Made by a program: the position numbers and the translations under genes
Shown here: in pieces, positions 1 to 7,099 of the stretch
Layout: each line of letters starts with the position of its first letter
Numbering within the stretch: the first letter of the stretch is position 1
The notes under the pieces: generated by a model
What the model saw: the letters and a program-made list of their open reading frames with translations, nothing else
What the model was told of the DNA's origin: nothing
The model's database searches: none
NCBI GenBank assembly: GCA_002495025.1
Contig: DADP01000041.1
Span: forward strand, 1 to 18,325
Reading direction: 5' to 3'
DNA length: 18,325 nucleotides
Source: Desulfurococcaceae archaeon UBA285
GTDB taxonomy: Archaea; Thermoproteota; Thermoprotei_A; Sulfolobales; Desulfurococcaceae

Positions 1-450
1 GATTTTCTGTCTTACACCAAACGAGAGGTTTTCTACAGGGGTGTCAAGTGGCACTATTAAACCTGTTTCCTGCATTAACTTCTCTATTTCTTCTCTACTT
101 GGTTTAACTCGTCTAGCTCCAAGGATTATATTTTCATATGCTGTGAATACTGGTACTAGGGATAGGCCCTGCATTACTATTCCAATACCTTGTTTTAAAG
201 CGTCTGCTGGACTATGGAATTTTACTGGTCGACCTCTAACTACCACCTCGCCCCTTGTGGGCTTTATTAATCCAGCGAGAATCTTCATTAGTGTTGATTT
301 ACCAGCGCCGTTTTCTCCAAGGAGGCCGTGTATTTCTCCTCTACACAGTTCGAAGTCTACGCCTTGCAGTGCCACTGTACCGTCGGGGTATACTTTTACA
401 ATATTTTTCATTAGTACTACTGGTTCACTATTGGGGCATTGACTGTTCAA
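1..450 (-). CDS. ABC transporter ATP-binding protein, BMP/nucleoside-sugar type (N-terminal part, cut by window edge)
   Basis: ATPase that would power import of the ligand captured by the upstream BMP-type binding protein, acting at the cytoplasmic face of the membrane. Only about 150 N-terminal residues are in the window. Visible are Walker A GENGAGKST (residues 45-53 from the TTG), the Q-loop glutamine (about 94, in VMQGLSLVP) and the start of the signature region, LSFGVRQKI, at the very edge. The signature lacks the usual SGGQ and resembles the LSVG-x-Q form of the RbsA/YufO-type ATPases that pair with BMP or ribose-binding proteins. The start is taken as TTG at 450, preceded by a GGGGGT purine run. 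GTG at 462 and ATG at 411 are alternatives in the same frame. It lies 84 bp after the binding-protein gene on the same strand, and permease genes are expected beyond the left edge. The family call is firm; the substrate is not known. Confidence 0.9.
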   Translation of the reverse strand, partial: MNSQCPNSEPVVLMKNIVKVYPDGTVALQGVDFELCRGEIHGLLGENGAGKSTLMKILAGLIKPTRGEVVVRGRPVKFHSPADALKQGIGIVMQGLSLVPVFTAYENIILGARRVKPSREEIEKLMQETGLIVPLDTPVENLSFGVRQKI

Positions 451-483
451 TGCTACCCCCACGTCTTTAGAGTATTAAATGGA

Positions 484-534
484 GAGCAAGGATTAAAAAA
501 GTGTTATGAGAAAAGGAGAAAAAAGCATTGTATT
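484..534 (-). terminator. T-rich tracts between binding protein and ATPase genes
   Basis: Read on the minus strand, the gap after the binding-protein stop holds two pyrimidine-rich runs, CTTTTTTCTCCTTTTC and ACTTTTTTAATCC. Archaeal RNA polymerase terminates at such T tracts without a hairpin. Because the ATPase follows on the same strand, partial termination here could keep the binding protein in excess over the ATPase. The function is inferred. Confidence 0.4.
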
Positions 535-1938
535 CTACTTCTTTCTCTTAGTTGTAAATACTACTGCAGCTATAATTACTATTAGTACTACTACACCTAG
601 AACTATGTATAATGTGTAGTCTTGTTGTGTTGGTGTTGTTTCTGTTCCAACTGGTGTAGTTGGTGTTGTAGCTGTTTCAACACCTACTTTGAGAGTGTTT
701 CTAACTTGCCCTATTGTTTCAGCTGTATATGGTACTTTGTCAGCTATGTCTTTAAATGTTAAACCATATACGCTTACACCAGCTGGATTTGTTTTTAGTA
801 ATTCTGCTAGCTTATTGACTTCTTCCCAGATCCATGATGGTATAGATTCTCTCATTGCTCTTACTTTATTGTATATTTCATCTCTATTGACTTGTCTACC
901 AGCTTGTATTGCTATTTGGAGGAATGTGTCTAGGTCTTCGAGAGTGCTGACGCTAATACCTCCTTCTGCTAGTCCTAGTTCTAGTATACCTCCATACCTG
1001 TCTATTTTACCTGCATAGTAGTCTAGTGCTCTCTCTACGGCTGCTTCAACACCTACATCAACTCTCTTCATCATTGACGCTATTATATAGCCTGGTTTAA
1101 TCCAGTCTTGATCCGCATCTACACCTATAGCGAATGGTGGGCCTTGATCCTTGCCTCTAGCTCTACAATATTCCTCTATGGCTTCAAATATACCTAGACC
1201 GGTTGCACCTGCCACATTGTATACTACTCCAGCACCCATTTCTAGCTGTGATTGAGTAGCGGTTTTACCTCTTGCTGGGTCGTTGAATGCACCGGTGTAA
1301 GTGTATAGTATTCTAAGTGGCGTGATTTCTTTACCTGTTTTCTCCTGGTAGATCTTCTCGCCGTATCTTATACCCCAGTAGTATCCAGCTTCGAACTTGT
1401 ATAGTACTGGTATCTCCATACCTAGTACTATACCAACTGCTTTGTATCCATAGTGGTGGGCTATCATTGCAGCTAGTGCTCCAACTAGTGCACTACCTTC
1501 GTGTTCTTTGAAGAGAACGCTGAGTACATTTGGTTTATCAACATATCCATCTATTATTGCAAAGAATTGATCTGGATATTCATCTGCAACGGTTTCTACG
1601 GCGTCTGTCATTAAGAATCCAACTGCCACGATTACTAAGTACTCGCCAGTTTTAGCGAGGTTTCTCAAGTTTGGTAGGTAGTCTGCTTCAGTTGTACTTT
1701 GTACTTCAACTAGCTCAAGGCCGAATTCTTCCGCAGCTCTCTTACCTCCAAGATACGCCATGTCGTTGAAGCTTAAATCTCCTCTTCCACCAACATCGTA
1801 GACAACAGCTATTTTTCTCCTCGTAGTCTGTGTTTTAACTGGTGATTCAAGGGCTGTTACTACTGGTGGCATTATAGAGGCTAGTAGGGTTACTACGAGT
1901 AGGGATATTACAATATATTTCATAATATCGTATTTCAT
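535..1938 (-). CDS. BMP family (PnrA/Med-like) ABC transporter substrate-binding protein, C-terminally membrane-anchored
   Basis: Extracellular binding protein of an ABC importer; characterised BMP/PnrA relatives bind purine nucleosides. It starts with a signal-peptide-like segment (residues 1-30, hydrophobic core VISLLVVTLLA). The BMP fold follows, opening with KIAVVYDVGGRGDLSFND (about 42-59) and continuing through YPDQFFAIIDG and the ligand-site strand IGVDADQDW. The C-terminus has a Thr/Pro-rich stalk and one transmembrane helix (YIVLGVVVLIVIIAAVVF) ending in TKRKK. There is no lipobox cysteine, so the C-terminal helix is the likely anchor, as in many archaeal binding proteins. At 467 residues it is longer than typical bacterial BMP proteins (about 350), mostly through the C-terminal extension. 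The ATG at 1938 is chosen because AAGGGGGAT lies just upstream; an in-frame start at 1989 would add residues ahead of the signal peptide. It is first gene of the operon that continues into the ATPase. Ligand class is inferred from the family. Confidence 0.92.
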   Translation of the reverse strand: MKYDIMKYIVISLLVVTLLASIMPPVVTALESPVKTQTTRRKIAVVYDVGGRGDLSFNDMAYLGGKRAAEEFGLELVEVQSTTEADYLPNLRNLAKTGEYLVIVAVGFLMTDAVETVADEYPDQFFAIIDGYVDKPNVLSVLFKEHEGSALVGALAAMIAHHYGYKAVGIVLGMEIPVLYKFEAGYYWGIRYGEKIYQEKTGKEITPLRILYTYTGAFNDPARGKTATQSQLEMGAGVVYNVAGATGLGIFEAIEEYCRARGKDQGPPFAIGVDADQDWIKPGYIIASMMKRVDVGVEAAVERALDYYAGKIDRYGGILELGLAEGGISVSTLEDLDTFLQIAIQAGRQVNRDEIYNKVRAMRESIPSWIWEEVNKLAELLKTNPAGVSVYGLTFKDIADKVPYTAETIGQVRNTLKVGVETATTPTTPVGTETTPTQQDYTLYIVLGVVVLIVIIAAVVFTTKRKK

Positions 1939-1975
1939 ACAATCCCCCTTATACAATCTAGTATATAGCGGGGCT

Positions 1976-1986
1976 TGGTATTTAAC
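1976..1986 (-). promoter_or_regulatory. Putative TATA element of the BMP/ABC importer operon
   Basis: On the minus strand GGTTAAATACC lies about 40-48 bp before the ATG at 1938, which predicts a start near 1955 and a short leader carrying the GGGGGAT ribosome-binding site. A second AT-rich run (GTTAAATAAAG) lies a few bases further upstream, so the exact box is uncertain. Confidence 0.4.
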
Positions 1987-2094
1987 CACTTTATTTAACT
2001 ATTTGTATTTGAATACCATGATGGTTAGTTTTACTTCCTACTTATTCTTTTTACAGAATTACATCAATAAAATAATGGAGCATGATGAAAGACA

Positions 2095-2107
2095 ATATAT
2101 TTATAAT
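2095..2107 (+). promoter_or_regulatory. Putative TATA element of the fucose-isomerase-like gene
   Basis: ATATATTTATAAT lies about 40 bp before the TTG start, predicting transcription from about 2128 and a leader of roughly 14 bases that includes GGTG at 2131-2134. Confidence 0.45.
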
Positions 2108-2141
2108 GAAGAGATAAAATAGTGAAAACCGGTGTACATAC

Positions 2142-3362
2142 TTGGATAAACCATGTCTTGTACTAGTTACTTCTAGTTTGGGTAAAAGTATTGGAGTAAA
2201 AATGTGGAGTTCTATAATAGAAGGATTAAATAGTAATATGGTTAAACTAGAAGGCGTTGTACTCCCAGAAGAAGTTGACAACTTGTCTTATTGTAATCAA
2301 CGCATAATAATAGTAGCTACTGGTGGAACAGAACAAGGAATTATTAAGCTTGCAGAGAGATCTGGTAGTCTAGTCCTCATTGCACATAGATACTATAATA
2401 GTCTACCCGCTACGTTAGAAGCAATATCTCTTATTTCTAGTAGAAACAGTATTGTAAGCGTTGAACTCGCAAATGATGAATCAATGATAACAAGTATAGT
2501 TACCAAAACACTCAGAGTATATAGTTCAGTGCAGAGACTTAGAAAAGCAAGATTTGGATTGATTGGTGGTATTAGCGATTGGCTGGTTTATAGTAGAGTA
2601 GAACCAGACTACTTAGAGTCTAAGCTCGGCGCGAAGTTAATCTATATTCCCCTTGAAGAGTTAATTGAAGAATATCGACATGTAAACTTAGAAAATGATC
2701 TCCTCTTGAAAATCGTTAAGTCAGCGCGAAGTATTTATGTAAACAATGAGAGTGTTCGAGGGGCTTTACAGATATATAAAGCTATAGAGACAATAATTGA
2801 AAAATACTCTCTAGACGGGCTTTCAATAAAGTGTTTTGATTTAATTAAATACACGGGGGTAACAGCTTGTCTAGCACTATCACTATTAAATACAAAGGGA
2901 TTTCCAGCTTCATGTGAAGGTGATATACCACTATTAATCTCTATGGCTATGGGTACTTGGATATCAAACAAACCGGTTTTCATGGGTAATATTGCCTTTA
3001 TCGACGAAGACAACATCTATATTACTCATTGTACAGCACCATTAATAGGACCATATATACTCAATACACACTTTGAATCGGGTTTAAGCGTCGGTGTTAG
3101 AGTCGACTATCCAGTTGGAGAGAAAGCAACTCTATACCGAGTAGACCCTGGACTAAATAAACTCCGAGTAATTAGTGGAGTAATCGTGGAATCCGATTAT
3201 ACTGGAAAATGGTGTAGAACACAGATAAAGGTGAAAACTAGGGATCCACGGGTGCTGATTAAAAAACCCATGGGCAACCACTACGCTCTAATAATTGGAG
3301 ACTACACTAGTGAACTAGCCACTATGGGTAAACTACTAGGTTTAGAAGTAGAAGAAGTATAA
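2142..3362 (+). CDS. L-fucose isomerase-like protein (FucI/AraA-related, COG2407 type)
   Basis: Probable sugar-isomerase-fold protein of 406 residues, shorter than the classical L-fucose isomerase (about 590). The N-terminal half is a Rossmann-like region with ATGGTEQGI (59-67). The C-terminal half carries the family pattern: PASCEGDI (255-262), then KPVFMGNIAFIDEDNIYITHCTAP (277-300, only ends quoted as motif), where Glu259/Asp261 and His296 sit where the isomerases place metal or catalytic residues. The start is TTG at 2142, with GGTG seven bases before it; a stop lies just upstream in frame and no better start exists. It is divergent from the BMP importer operon across 203 bp, which could link it to use of the imported sugar or nucleoside. 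Its end is only 4 bp from the convergent next gene. The family call is good; the substrate and even isomerase activity are unproven. Confidence 0.72.
   Translation: MDKPCLVLVTSSLGKSIGVKMWSSIIEGLNSNMVKLEGVVLPEEVDNLSYCNQRIIIVATGGTEQGIIKLAERSGSLVLIAHRYYNSLPATLEAISLISSRNSIVSVELANDESMITSIVTKTLRVYSSVQRLRKARFGLIGGISDWLVYSRVEPDYLESKLGAKLIYIPLEELIEEYRHVNLENDLLLKIVKSARSIYVNNESVRGALQIYKAIETIIEKYSLDGLSIKCFDLIKYTGVTACLALSLLNTKGFPASCEGDIPLLISMAMGTWISNKPVFMGNIAFIDEDNIYITHCTAPLIGPYILNTHFESGLSVGVRVDYPVGEKATLYRVDPGLNKLRVISGVIVESDYTGKWCRTQIKVKTRDPRVLIKKPMGNHYALIIGDYTSELATMGKLLGLEVEEV
3261..3266 (-). terminator. T6 tract downstream of the SPFH operon
   Basis: Read on the minus strand this is TTTTTT, about 100 bases past the last stop of the SPFH operon (3367) and inside the coding region of the convergent isomerase-like gene. 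It is the first obvious archaeal-type T tract after that operon. Confidence 0.3.
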
Positions 3363-3366
3363 ATGT

Positions 3367-4332
3367 CTATCTAGGCGGTGCAAAAACTCCTTCTTCGCTT
3401 GGATTATAATTGTAAACTCCTTTTTTCCCGAGAAACTTAGAGAAAAACACGTACAGACCTCCGGTATACGCTAGTATACCCATTAACAAGGTATTCTGTG
3501 ATATACCTCCATGGTATGTAGAGAACAATAGTGTGAGTACACTGGACAATACAGCTCCAATAAGCCCCATTACCAAGAACTTCGCTCTCTTGTTCTTGGC
3601 GAGTGGGTATTCAAGATAGATTATTGTTCCATCAGCGCCATCAACTACGCCTCTATAAGTATTTCCATTATATTCGTATTCCACTAGCCAGAAGGGGTAG
3701 TGTGCAATACCCTTAAAACTCGATTTATTAACAACTTCATAGTTTCCAGGACAGGCTAATTCAGCTTCGCTTACTGCTTTATCAAGATATGGTTTTACAA
3801 TGGTTTTCAGTAATTCATAGGGGTTTAATTCTGGTTGGAGGTATATGGCTTCTCTCATTATTTTTGGTTTAAAGTATTCTCTAGTTTGAGCTGGAAAGGA
3901 ATAGTTTCTTGGAATTGGAAAAGGATAATTATCTACAGCTGGTATTACTTCAAATCCTGTTTCCTGTCCTCCGAGAACACTTGCTTCTAGGTATTCTTGA
4001 TCATCTAGTATCCTAGAATCTAAACACGGAGTTTCCACTACAACTTCAAATATATACATGGGGACATAGTAGAGTGTGCTTTTGATATAACTCATTACTT
4101 GTTTTACATCTTCGGGTACTCCTGGTTGAATTGATACAAATCTCTTTAAGTGTTCGAATACTTGGTGTGAATTATACTTCAACTTGAAAACATAGTGTTC
4201 TATTGATTCAAATGGTTTATCTAGTTTGAACGTTGTACCACAATACGGACACGTTGTATAAACAAGTGTACTGGGAACTTCGAATTCAGCAGAGCAGTAT
4301 GGACACTTAGCTCTAGTGGTTTTTCCACTCAT
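3367..4332 (-). CDS. Zinc-ribbon membrane protein B (last gene of SPFH operon)
   Basis: Function unknown; a predicted membrane protein of 321 residues. The N-terminus is a four-cysteine zinc ribbon with CPYC at residues 10-13 and CPYCG from 28. A soluble central domain of about 200 residues follows, and two hydrophobic segments near the C-terminus (FLVMGLIGAVLSSVLTLLF and LLMGILAYTGGLYVFF) anchor it. The start at 4332 is chosen because this ATG overlaps the stop of the preceding gene as ATGA, which indicates translational coupling; an in-frame ATG nine bases earlier is less likely. It has the same Cys spacing and layout as the preceding gene, so the two look like diverged tandem paralogs. YdjG/YdjH of Bacillus, zinc-ribbon membrane proteins next to the SPFH protein YdjI, are a plausible functional analogy, not a demonstrated homology. 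Confidence 0.82.
   Translation of the reverse strand: MSGKTTRAKCPYCSAEFEVPSTLVYTTCPYCGTTFKLDKPFESIEHYVFKLKYNSHQVFEHLKRFVSIQPGVPEDVKQVMSYIKSTLYYVPMYIFEVVVETPCLDSRILDDQEYLEASVLGGQETGFEVIPAVDNYPFPIPRNYSFPAQTREYFKPKIMREAIYLQPELNPYELLKTIVKPYLDKAVSEAELACPGNYEVVNKSSFKGIAHYPFWLVEYEYNGNTYRGVVDGADGTIIYLEYPLAKNKRAKFLVMGLIGAVLSSVLTLLFSTYHGGISQNTLLMGILAYTGGLYVFFSKFLGKKGVYNYNPSEEGVFAPPR
3421..3426 (+). terminator. T6 tract downstream of the isomerase-like gene
   Basis: TTTTTT lies 59 bases past the isomerase-like stop, inside the convergent zinc-ribbon gene. The genes are only 4 bp apart, so any T-tract terminator must lie within the neighbour's coding sequence. Confidence 0.3.
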
Positions 4333-5423
4333 ATAAACCATCTCCCGCTGGGATTACTAGGAGTTCTAGATAGAGTTGTTTTAACAATAGTCTTCATGGG
4401 AGCTAGTGTTTTACGAGCGGTATAGTATGATATGTATACTGCTAGACTCATAGCTCCCATTGCTAGGAGTAATCCATTTGGATTCAACGAATATGCATTT
4501 GAAGCCAGCCAGGCGAGTATACTCGACGCTATAACTCCACTGGTAAACCACAGTGTCCTCTCTAATCTACCAGCTGGTTTCTCCATTAATAATATCTTAC
4601 CACTCCACCCAGCTATGTAAACTCTGTAAAAACCATTCTCGTCTTTAAAGACAGCGTAGTATAATGGTACCGCTATGGGGTCTGAAGTCTGTGCTTCTAC
4701 ATTGATGGGAGTTAAAACCAGGCGGGCTATTCTAGAACCAGTTACTATTCTACCATGCATTGCAACTCTAGACTCGGCTTCTCTCTTAATCAATATCTTT
4801 ACATTTTCTCTCTCTTCATCTAGGAATTCATCTACTGCCATACTAATAGCAGTCTTGCTATCTAGTTCTATTGCGAGTAGATCTCTCCAATACCCCTTTG
4901 GTAAACCTGTTTCGTTTAGAGAGTAGTCTCTAGGTTTCTCAGTGATAAATTCACCTGCAAGTGCACGTATAGAGTAGATTGAAACACCACGTCTAGCGAC
5001 CACGGGTATTTCATTGTATACGGGGCCATACACCCCCTTAACTCTTACATTAACAGATTCAATCCAGCATTCTTCCTGGTTTTTCCTAGTACGCCGACAC
5101 TTTTTATAGTAGACTACAACTATTGCGTCGTAGACAAGTGAGGCTTTGACGCCCACTATATATATTGGGACAATGACGCGTTCAAACCAGTCTAGATTAG
5201 AGCGCTGGAAAACCCTGTTTGATTTACTGTTATTTAATTCTTCGAGTTTCTTTAATACTTCGTCTTCGCCTAGTGGAGGAACAATTCTTAGTTTACCCAT
5301 TAATTCGGGTTTTAAAACATTGAGTTCTCCGCAATAAGGGCATCCTACAGCTATAGTATCAGCTGTTACTGGTAGAGCTGCACTACAGTTTTTACAGCGA
5401 AATCCTTGTATGCCATCCTCCAT
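4329..5423 (-). CDS. Zinc-ribbon membrane protein A (SPFH operon)
   Basis: Function unknown; 364 residues. It begins with a zinc ribbon (Cys10, Cys13, Cys28, Cys31; CKNC and CPYCG) and continues with a mixed alpha/beta central region of about 240 residues. It ends with two transmembrane segments (TSGVIASSILAWLASNAY and LLLAMGAMSLAVYISYY) and a basic tail. No signal peptide is visible, so the zinc ribbon probably faces the cytoplasm. The ATG at 5423 is preceded by AGGTG, which overlaps the TAG stop of the SPFH gene 9 bp upstream, so the genes are tightly coupled. The stop overlaps the next gene as ATGA. The gene-order link to SPFH suggests a membrane complex recruited or organised by the SPFH protein; that role is inferred. 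Confidence 0.82.
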   Translation of the reverse strand: MEDGIQGFRCKNCSAALPVTADTIAVGCPYCGELNVLKPELMGKLRIVPPLGEDEVLKKLEELNNSKSNRVFQRSNLDWFERVIVPIYIVGVKASLVYDAIVVVYYKKCRRTRKNQEECWIESVNVRVKGVYGPVYNEIPVVARRGVSIYSIRALAGEFITEKPRDYSLNETGLPKGYWRDLLAIELDSKTAISMAVDEFLDEERENVKILIKREAESRVAMHGRIVTGSRIARLVLTPINVEAQTSDPIAVPLYYAVFKDENGFYRVYIAGWSGKILLMEKPAGRLERTLWFTSGVIASSILAWLASNAYSLNPNGLLLAMGAMSLAVYISYYTARKTLAPMKTIVKTTLSRTPSNPSGRWFI

Positions 5424-5431
5424 TAAAGCAC

Positions 5432-6466
5432 CTATTGAACTCTAACTCCACATACTGGACAGTAGTTGGCTTCTACTGGGACAACATGGTTGTTTGAACA
5501 CCACTTTATCTGCTTGCCACAAAACGGACAATACTTTGCACCCGTGGGGATAGGCCCTTGACCACAATACGGGCATCTAGCTACGTATCCAGCTAGAGAG
5601 GGCTGCCCGATCTGTGCTTGACCAATCTGAGCACCTGGTGGAGGTGGTTGGAGAGCGTATGGTATGGCAACCATTCCAGTACCTAGTACGGCTCCACTAG
5701 CTTGTGTTTCTTTTAATGCCTCAGCGAATTTCCGTGCTGTTTCTTGTTGTACTAGGTATGCTGGTGCTGTTCCCTGTAGTATCCAGAATACTCTCTCCCT
5801 GTATTCTGGTGGAACATCAATACCTTCAAATACTATGTCTTCAAGCATTAATCCTATTTCCTCAAATGCTTTTCTCAAGACCATTGTTGCCTTCTTACTT
5901 GCCTCTTCTGCTTTTTGATATAGGTCTTTAATACTAGACTCGTTTATAAAAGACATGATCTTCGTTAGGAAATATCCTCTAATATACTCGTCTAGTTCGC
6001 TTTTTGTAAACCTGTTGTCTGGACCTACAACCTTGTTGACAAAGAGTACTGGGTCTGCAACTCTATAGTAGTAGACACCGTGAAAGCTTACAGGTATAAC
6101 TTCTATGGTTTGACTTCTACCTCCAAATTTACCCTGTAAACGATTTATATTGACGAAGATTAAAATAGCTCTAAACACGCTTTCTCCATAAATCCCTTCT
6201 ACTAGTCCCTGGAGAAATGGAATGTTTTGAGTGTCTAATACGTGTCTACCCGGCCCTAGTAGCCCATATACTTTTCCATCTCTATAGAATACAACTCTCT
6301 CCCATTCTTTAACTACTACTATACTACCCCATGGTATTACTTCATCGGGGTATCTCCAGACAATATCTTCGGGTGTTGCGTCTTTCCACTCAATGAATTT
6401 TGGTTGAAAGCCGCTTATTTTACTAGTTCCCTTACCGATGCCTTTACCTATTTTATCTAGGACCAT
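5432..6466 (-). CDS. SPFH/Band 7 domain protein with C-terminal double zinc ribbon (YdjI-like)
   Basis: Predicted scaffold protein that would oligomerise at the membrane. About 344 residues. The N-terminal motif IEWKDATPEDIVWRYPD and then WGSIVVVKEWERVVFYRDGK and GLLGPGRHVL are the opening of the YdjI-type SPFH subfamily (often annotated 'virion core protein'). The SPFH core runs to about residue 235, followed by a Pro/Gln/Gly-rich linker and two zinc ribbons. The first has CPYCG and CPFCG (Cys298, 301, 313, 316). The second has Cys323, His327, Cys336 and Cys339, so one cysteine position appears to be replaced by histidine. The start is placed at ATG 6466, which is preceded by a GGGT run and matches the family N-terminus. 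An in-frame TTG at 6505, six bases after the upstream stop, lacks a ribosome-binding site and would add 13 residues. It is second gene of a four-gene operon. Confidence 0.9.
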   Translation of the reverse strand: MVLDKIGKGIGKGTSKISGFQPKFIEWKDATPEDIVWRYPDEVIPWGSIVVVKEWERVVFYRDGKVYGLLGPGRHVLDTQNIPFLQGLVEGIYGESVFRAILIFVNINRLQGKFGGRSQTIEVIPVSFHGVYYYRVADPVLFVNKVVGPDNRFTKSELDEYIRGYFLTKIMSFINESSIKDLYQKAEEASKKATMVLRKAFEEIGLMLEDIVFEGIDVPPEYRERVFWILQGTAPAYLVQQETARKFAEALKETQASGAVLGTGMVAIPYALQPPPPGAQIGQAQIGQPSLAGYVARCPYCGQGPIPTGAKYCPFCGKQIKWCSNNHVVPVEANYCPVCGVRVQ

Positions 6467-6511
6467 GAATACCCACACTTGACTACTAATTATATTGTAG
6501 ACCAATATATA

Positions 6512-7012
6512 CTATTGCATCCAATTCCTCAAGACTTTCTCTCTTTCTCCTAGTTGCTTCTTGAATTCATCTATTAACTTGACGAGTTCTATTGTTTTGT
6601 CTCTTATTGGGTTTTTCAATAAAACTTCTTTTTTCAAGTTCTCTGTGAAATCACGTATTTTCTCTGCGTGTTCTACTAGTCCACTATCGATTTCTCTTAG
6701 TTTTTCGAGGTCTTCTTCTAGTATCTTAGTAATGTAGAAGTGTGGTGAATAGCCGTGCTCGGCCCATTTAACCTTGTCTGTTATTAGTCTTAAATCTCTT
6801 AGGATTTCATTGTATATTTCTCCTGTTTTATAATCATACTCTACTAGTTTTGAAACCACGTCTTCTATATTTCTCACTGAATCACTCAGTATTTTTGTAA
6901 TGTATTCTCTAATCAATCTATCGTCTTCACGTATATACTCTTTCTGTCTGTATCCCTTAAACCCTGGGAGAACGTCTAGTAGTCTCTCTAAGACTGTTTT
7001 CTTCCTGGTCAT
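6512..7012 (-). CDS. Coiled-coil protein, first gene of the SPFH operon
   Basis: Function unknown; 166 residues, highly charged and almost wholly helical by eye, with no membrane segment or signal peptide. The N-terminal stretch LPGFKGYRQKEYIREDDRLI (15-34) resembles a small family (PGY-x-GY-x-x-K-E) that I recall being encoded beside YdjI-type SPFH genes in other prokaryotes. The remainder has heptad-like hydrophobic spacing, for example LEEDLEKLREIDSGLVEHAE. It is not PspA: the length and N-terminal amphipathic helix do not fit, though its place in the operon matches that of PspA (YdjF) before ydjGHI in Bacillus. The ATG has no Shine-Dalgarno and lies about 25-30 bp from a TATA-like AATTAAAT, so the transcript is probably leaderless. 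Confidence 0.8.
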   Translation of the reverse strand: MTRKKTVLERLLDVLPGFKGYRQKEYIREDDRLIREYITKILSDSVRNIEDVVSKLVEYDYKTGEIYNEILRDLRLITDKVKWAEHGYSPHFYITKILEEDLEKLREIDSGLVEHAEKIRDFTENLKKEVLLKNPIRDKTIELVKLIDEFKKQLGEREKVLRNWMQ

Positions 7013-7032
7013 ACTCTACACACAAAACTCTG

Positions 7033-7043
7033 AATTTAATTAT
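7033..7043 (-). promoter_or_regulatory. Putative TATA element of the SPFH operon
   Basis: On the minus strand ATAATTAAATT lies about 25-30 bp before the ATG at 7012, consistent with transcription starting at or next to the start codon. No ribosome-binding site is present, which fits a leaderless first gene. Confidence 0.4.
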
Positions 7044-7052
7044 TTCAGTGGA

Positions 7053-7062
7053 GGTATATTAA
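7053..7062 (+). promoter_or_regulatory. Putative TATA element of the small Cys-motif gene
   Basis: GGTATATTAA lies about 26 bp before the middle of the dyad at 7072-7088, so the predicted transcription start falls inside that dyad. Confidence 0.4.
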
Positions 7063-7071
7063 GACCTACAA

Positions 7072-7088
7072 CTATAACACTGTTATAG
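7072..7088. promoter_or_regulatory. Perfect 17-bp dyad, candidate operator
   Basis: CTATAACA-C-TGTTATAG, with 8-bp perfect arms around one base. It lies between the TATA-like element and the ribosome-binding site of the small Cys-motif gene, at the predicted transcription start, where a bound repressor would block initiation. The symmetry is seen directly; repressor binding is inferred. Confidence 0.5.
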
Positions 7089-7099
7089 AGGTGATTAAA

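Noticed and set aside
41..442. 133-codon plus-strand ORF at the left edge
   Set aside because: Shadow of the ABC ATPase, whose minus-strand frame has Walker A, Q-loop and signature.
2082..2140. ATGATGA resembling a C box of a C/D guide RNA
   Set aside because: No CTGA D or D' box at a suitable distance downstream.
2051..2281. 76-codon minus-strand ORF before the isomerase-like gene
   Set aside because: Overlaps the start of the well-supported isomerase-like gene and consists of low-complexity Ser/Thr then hydrophobic residues; no ribosome-binding site.
6467..6505. TTG-initiated N-terminal extension of the SPFH protein
   Set aside because: No ribosome-binding site before the TTG, and the extra 13 residues have no match to the family N-terminus, which fits the ATG at 6466.
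6512..7012. Idea that the coiled-coil protein is PspA/Vipp1
   Set aside because: It is about 60 residues too short, lacks the N-terminal amphipathic helix, and has a different N-terminal motif (PGFKGY).
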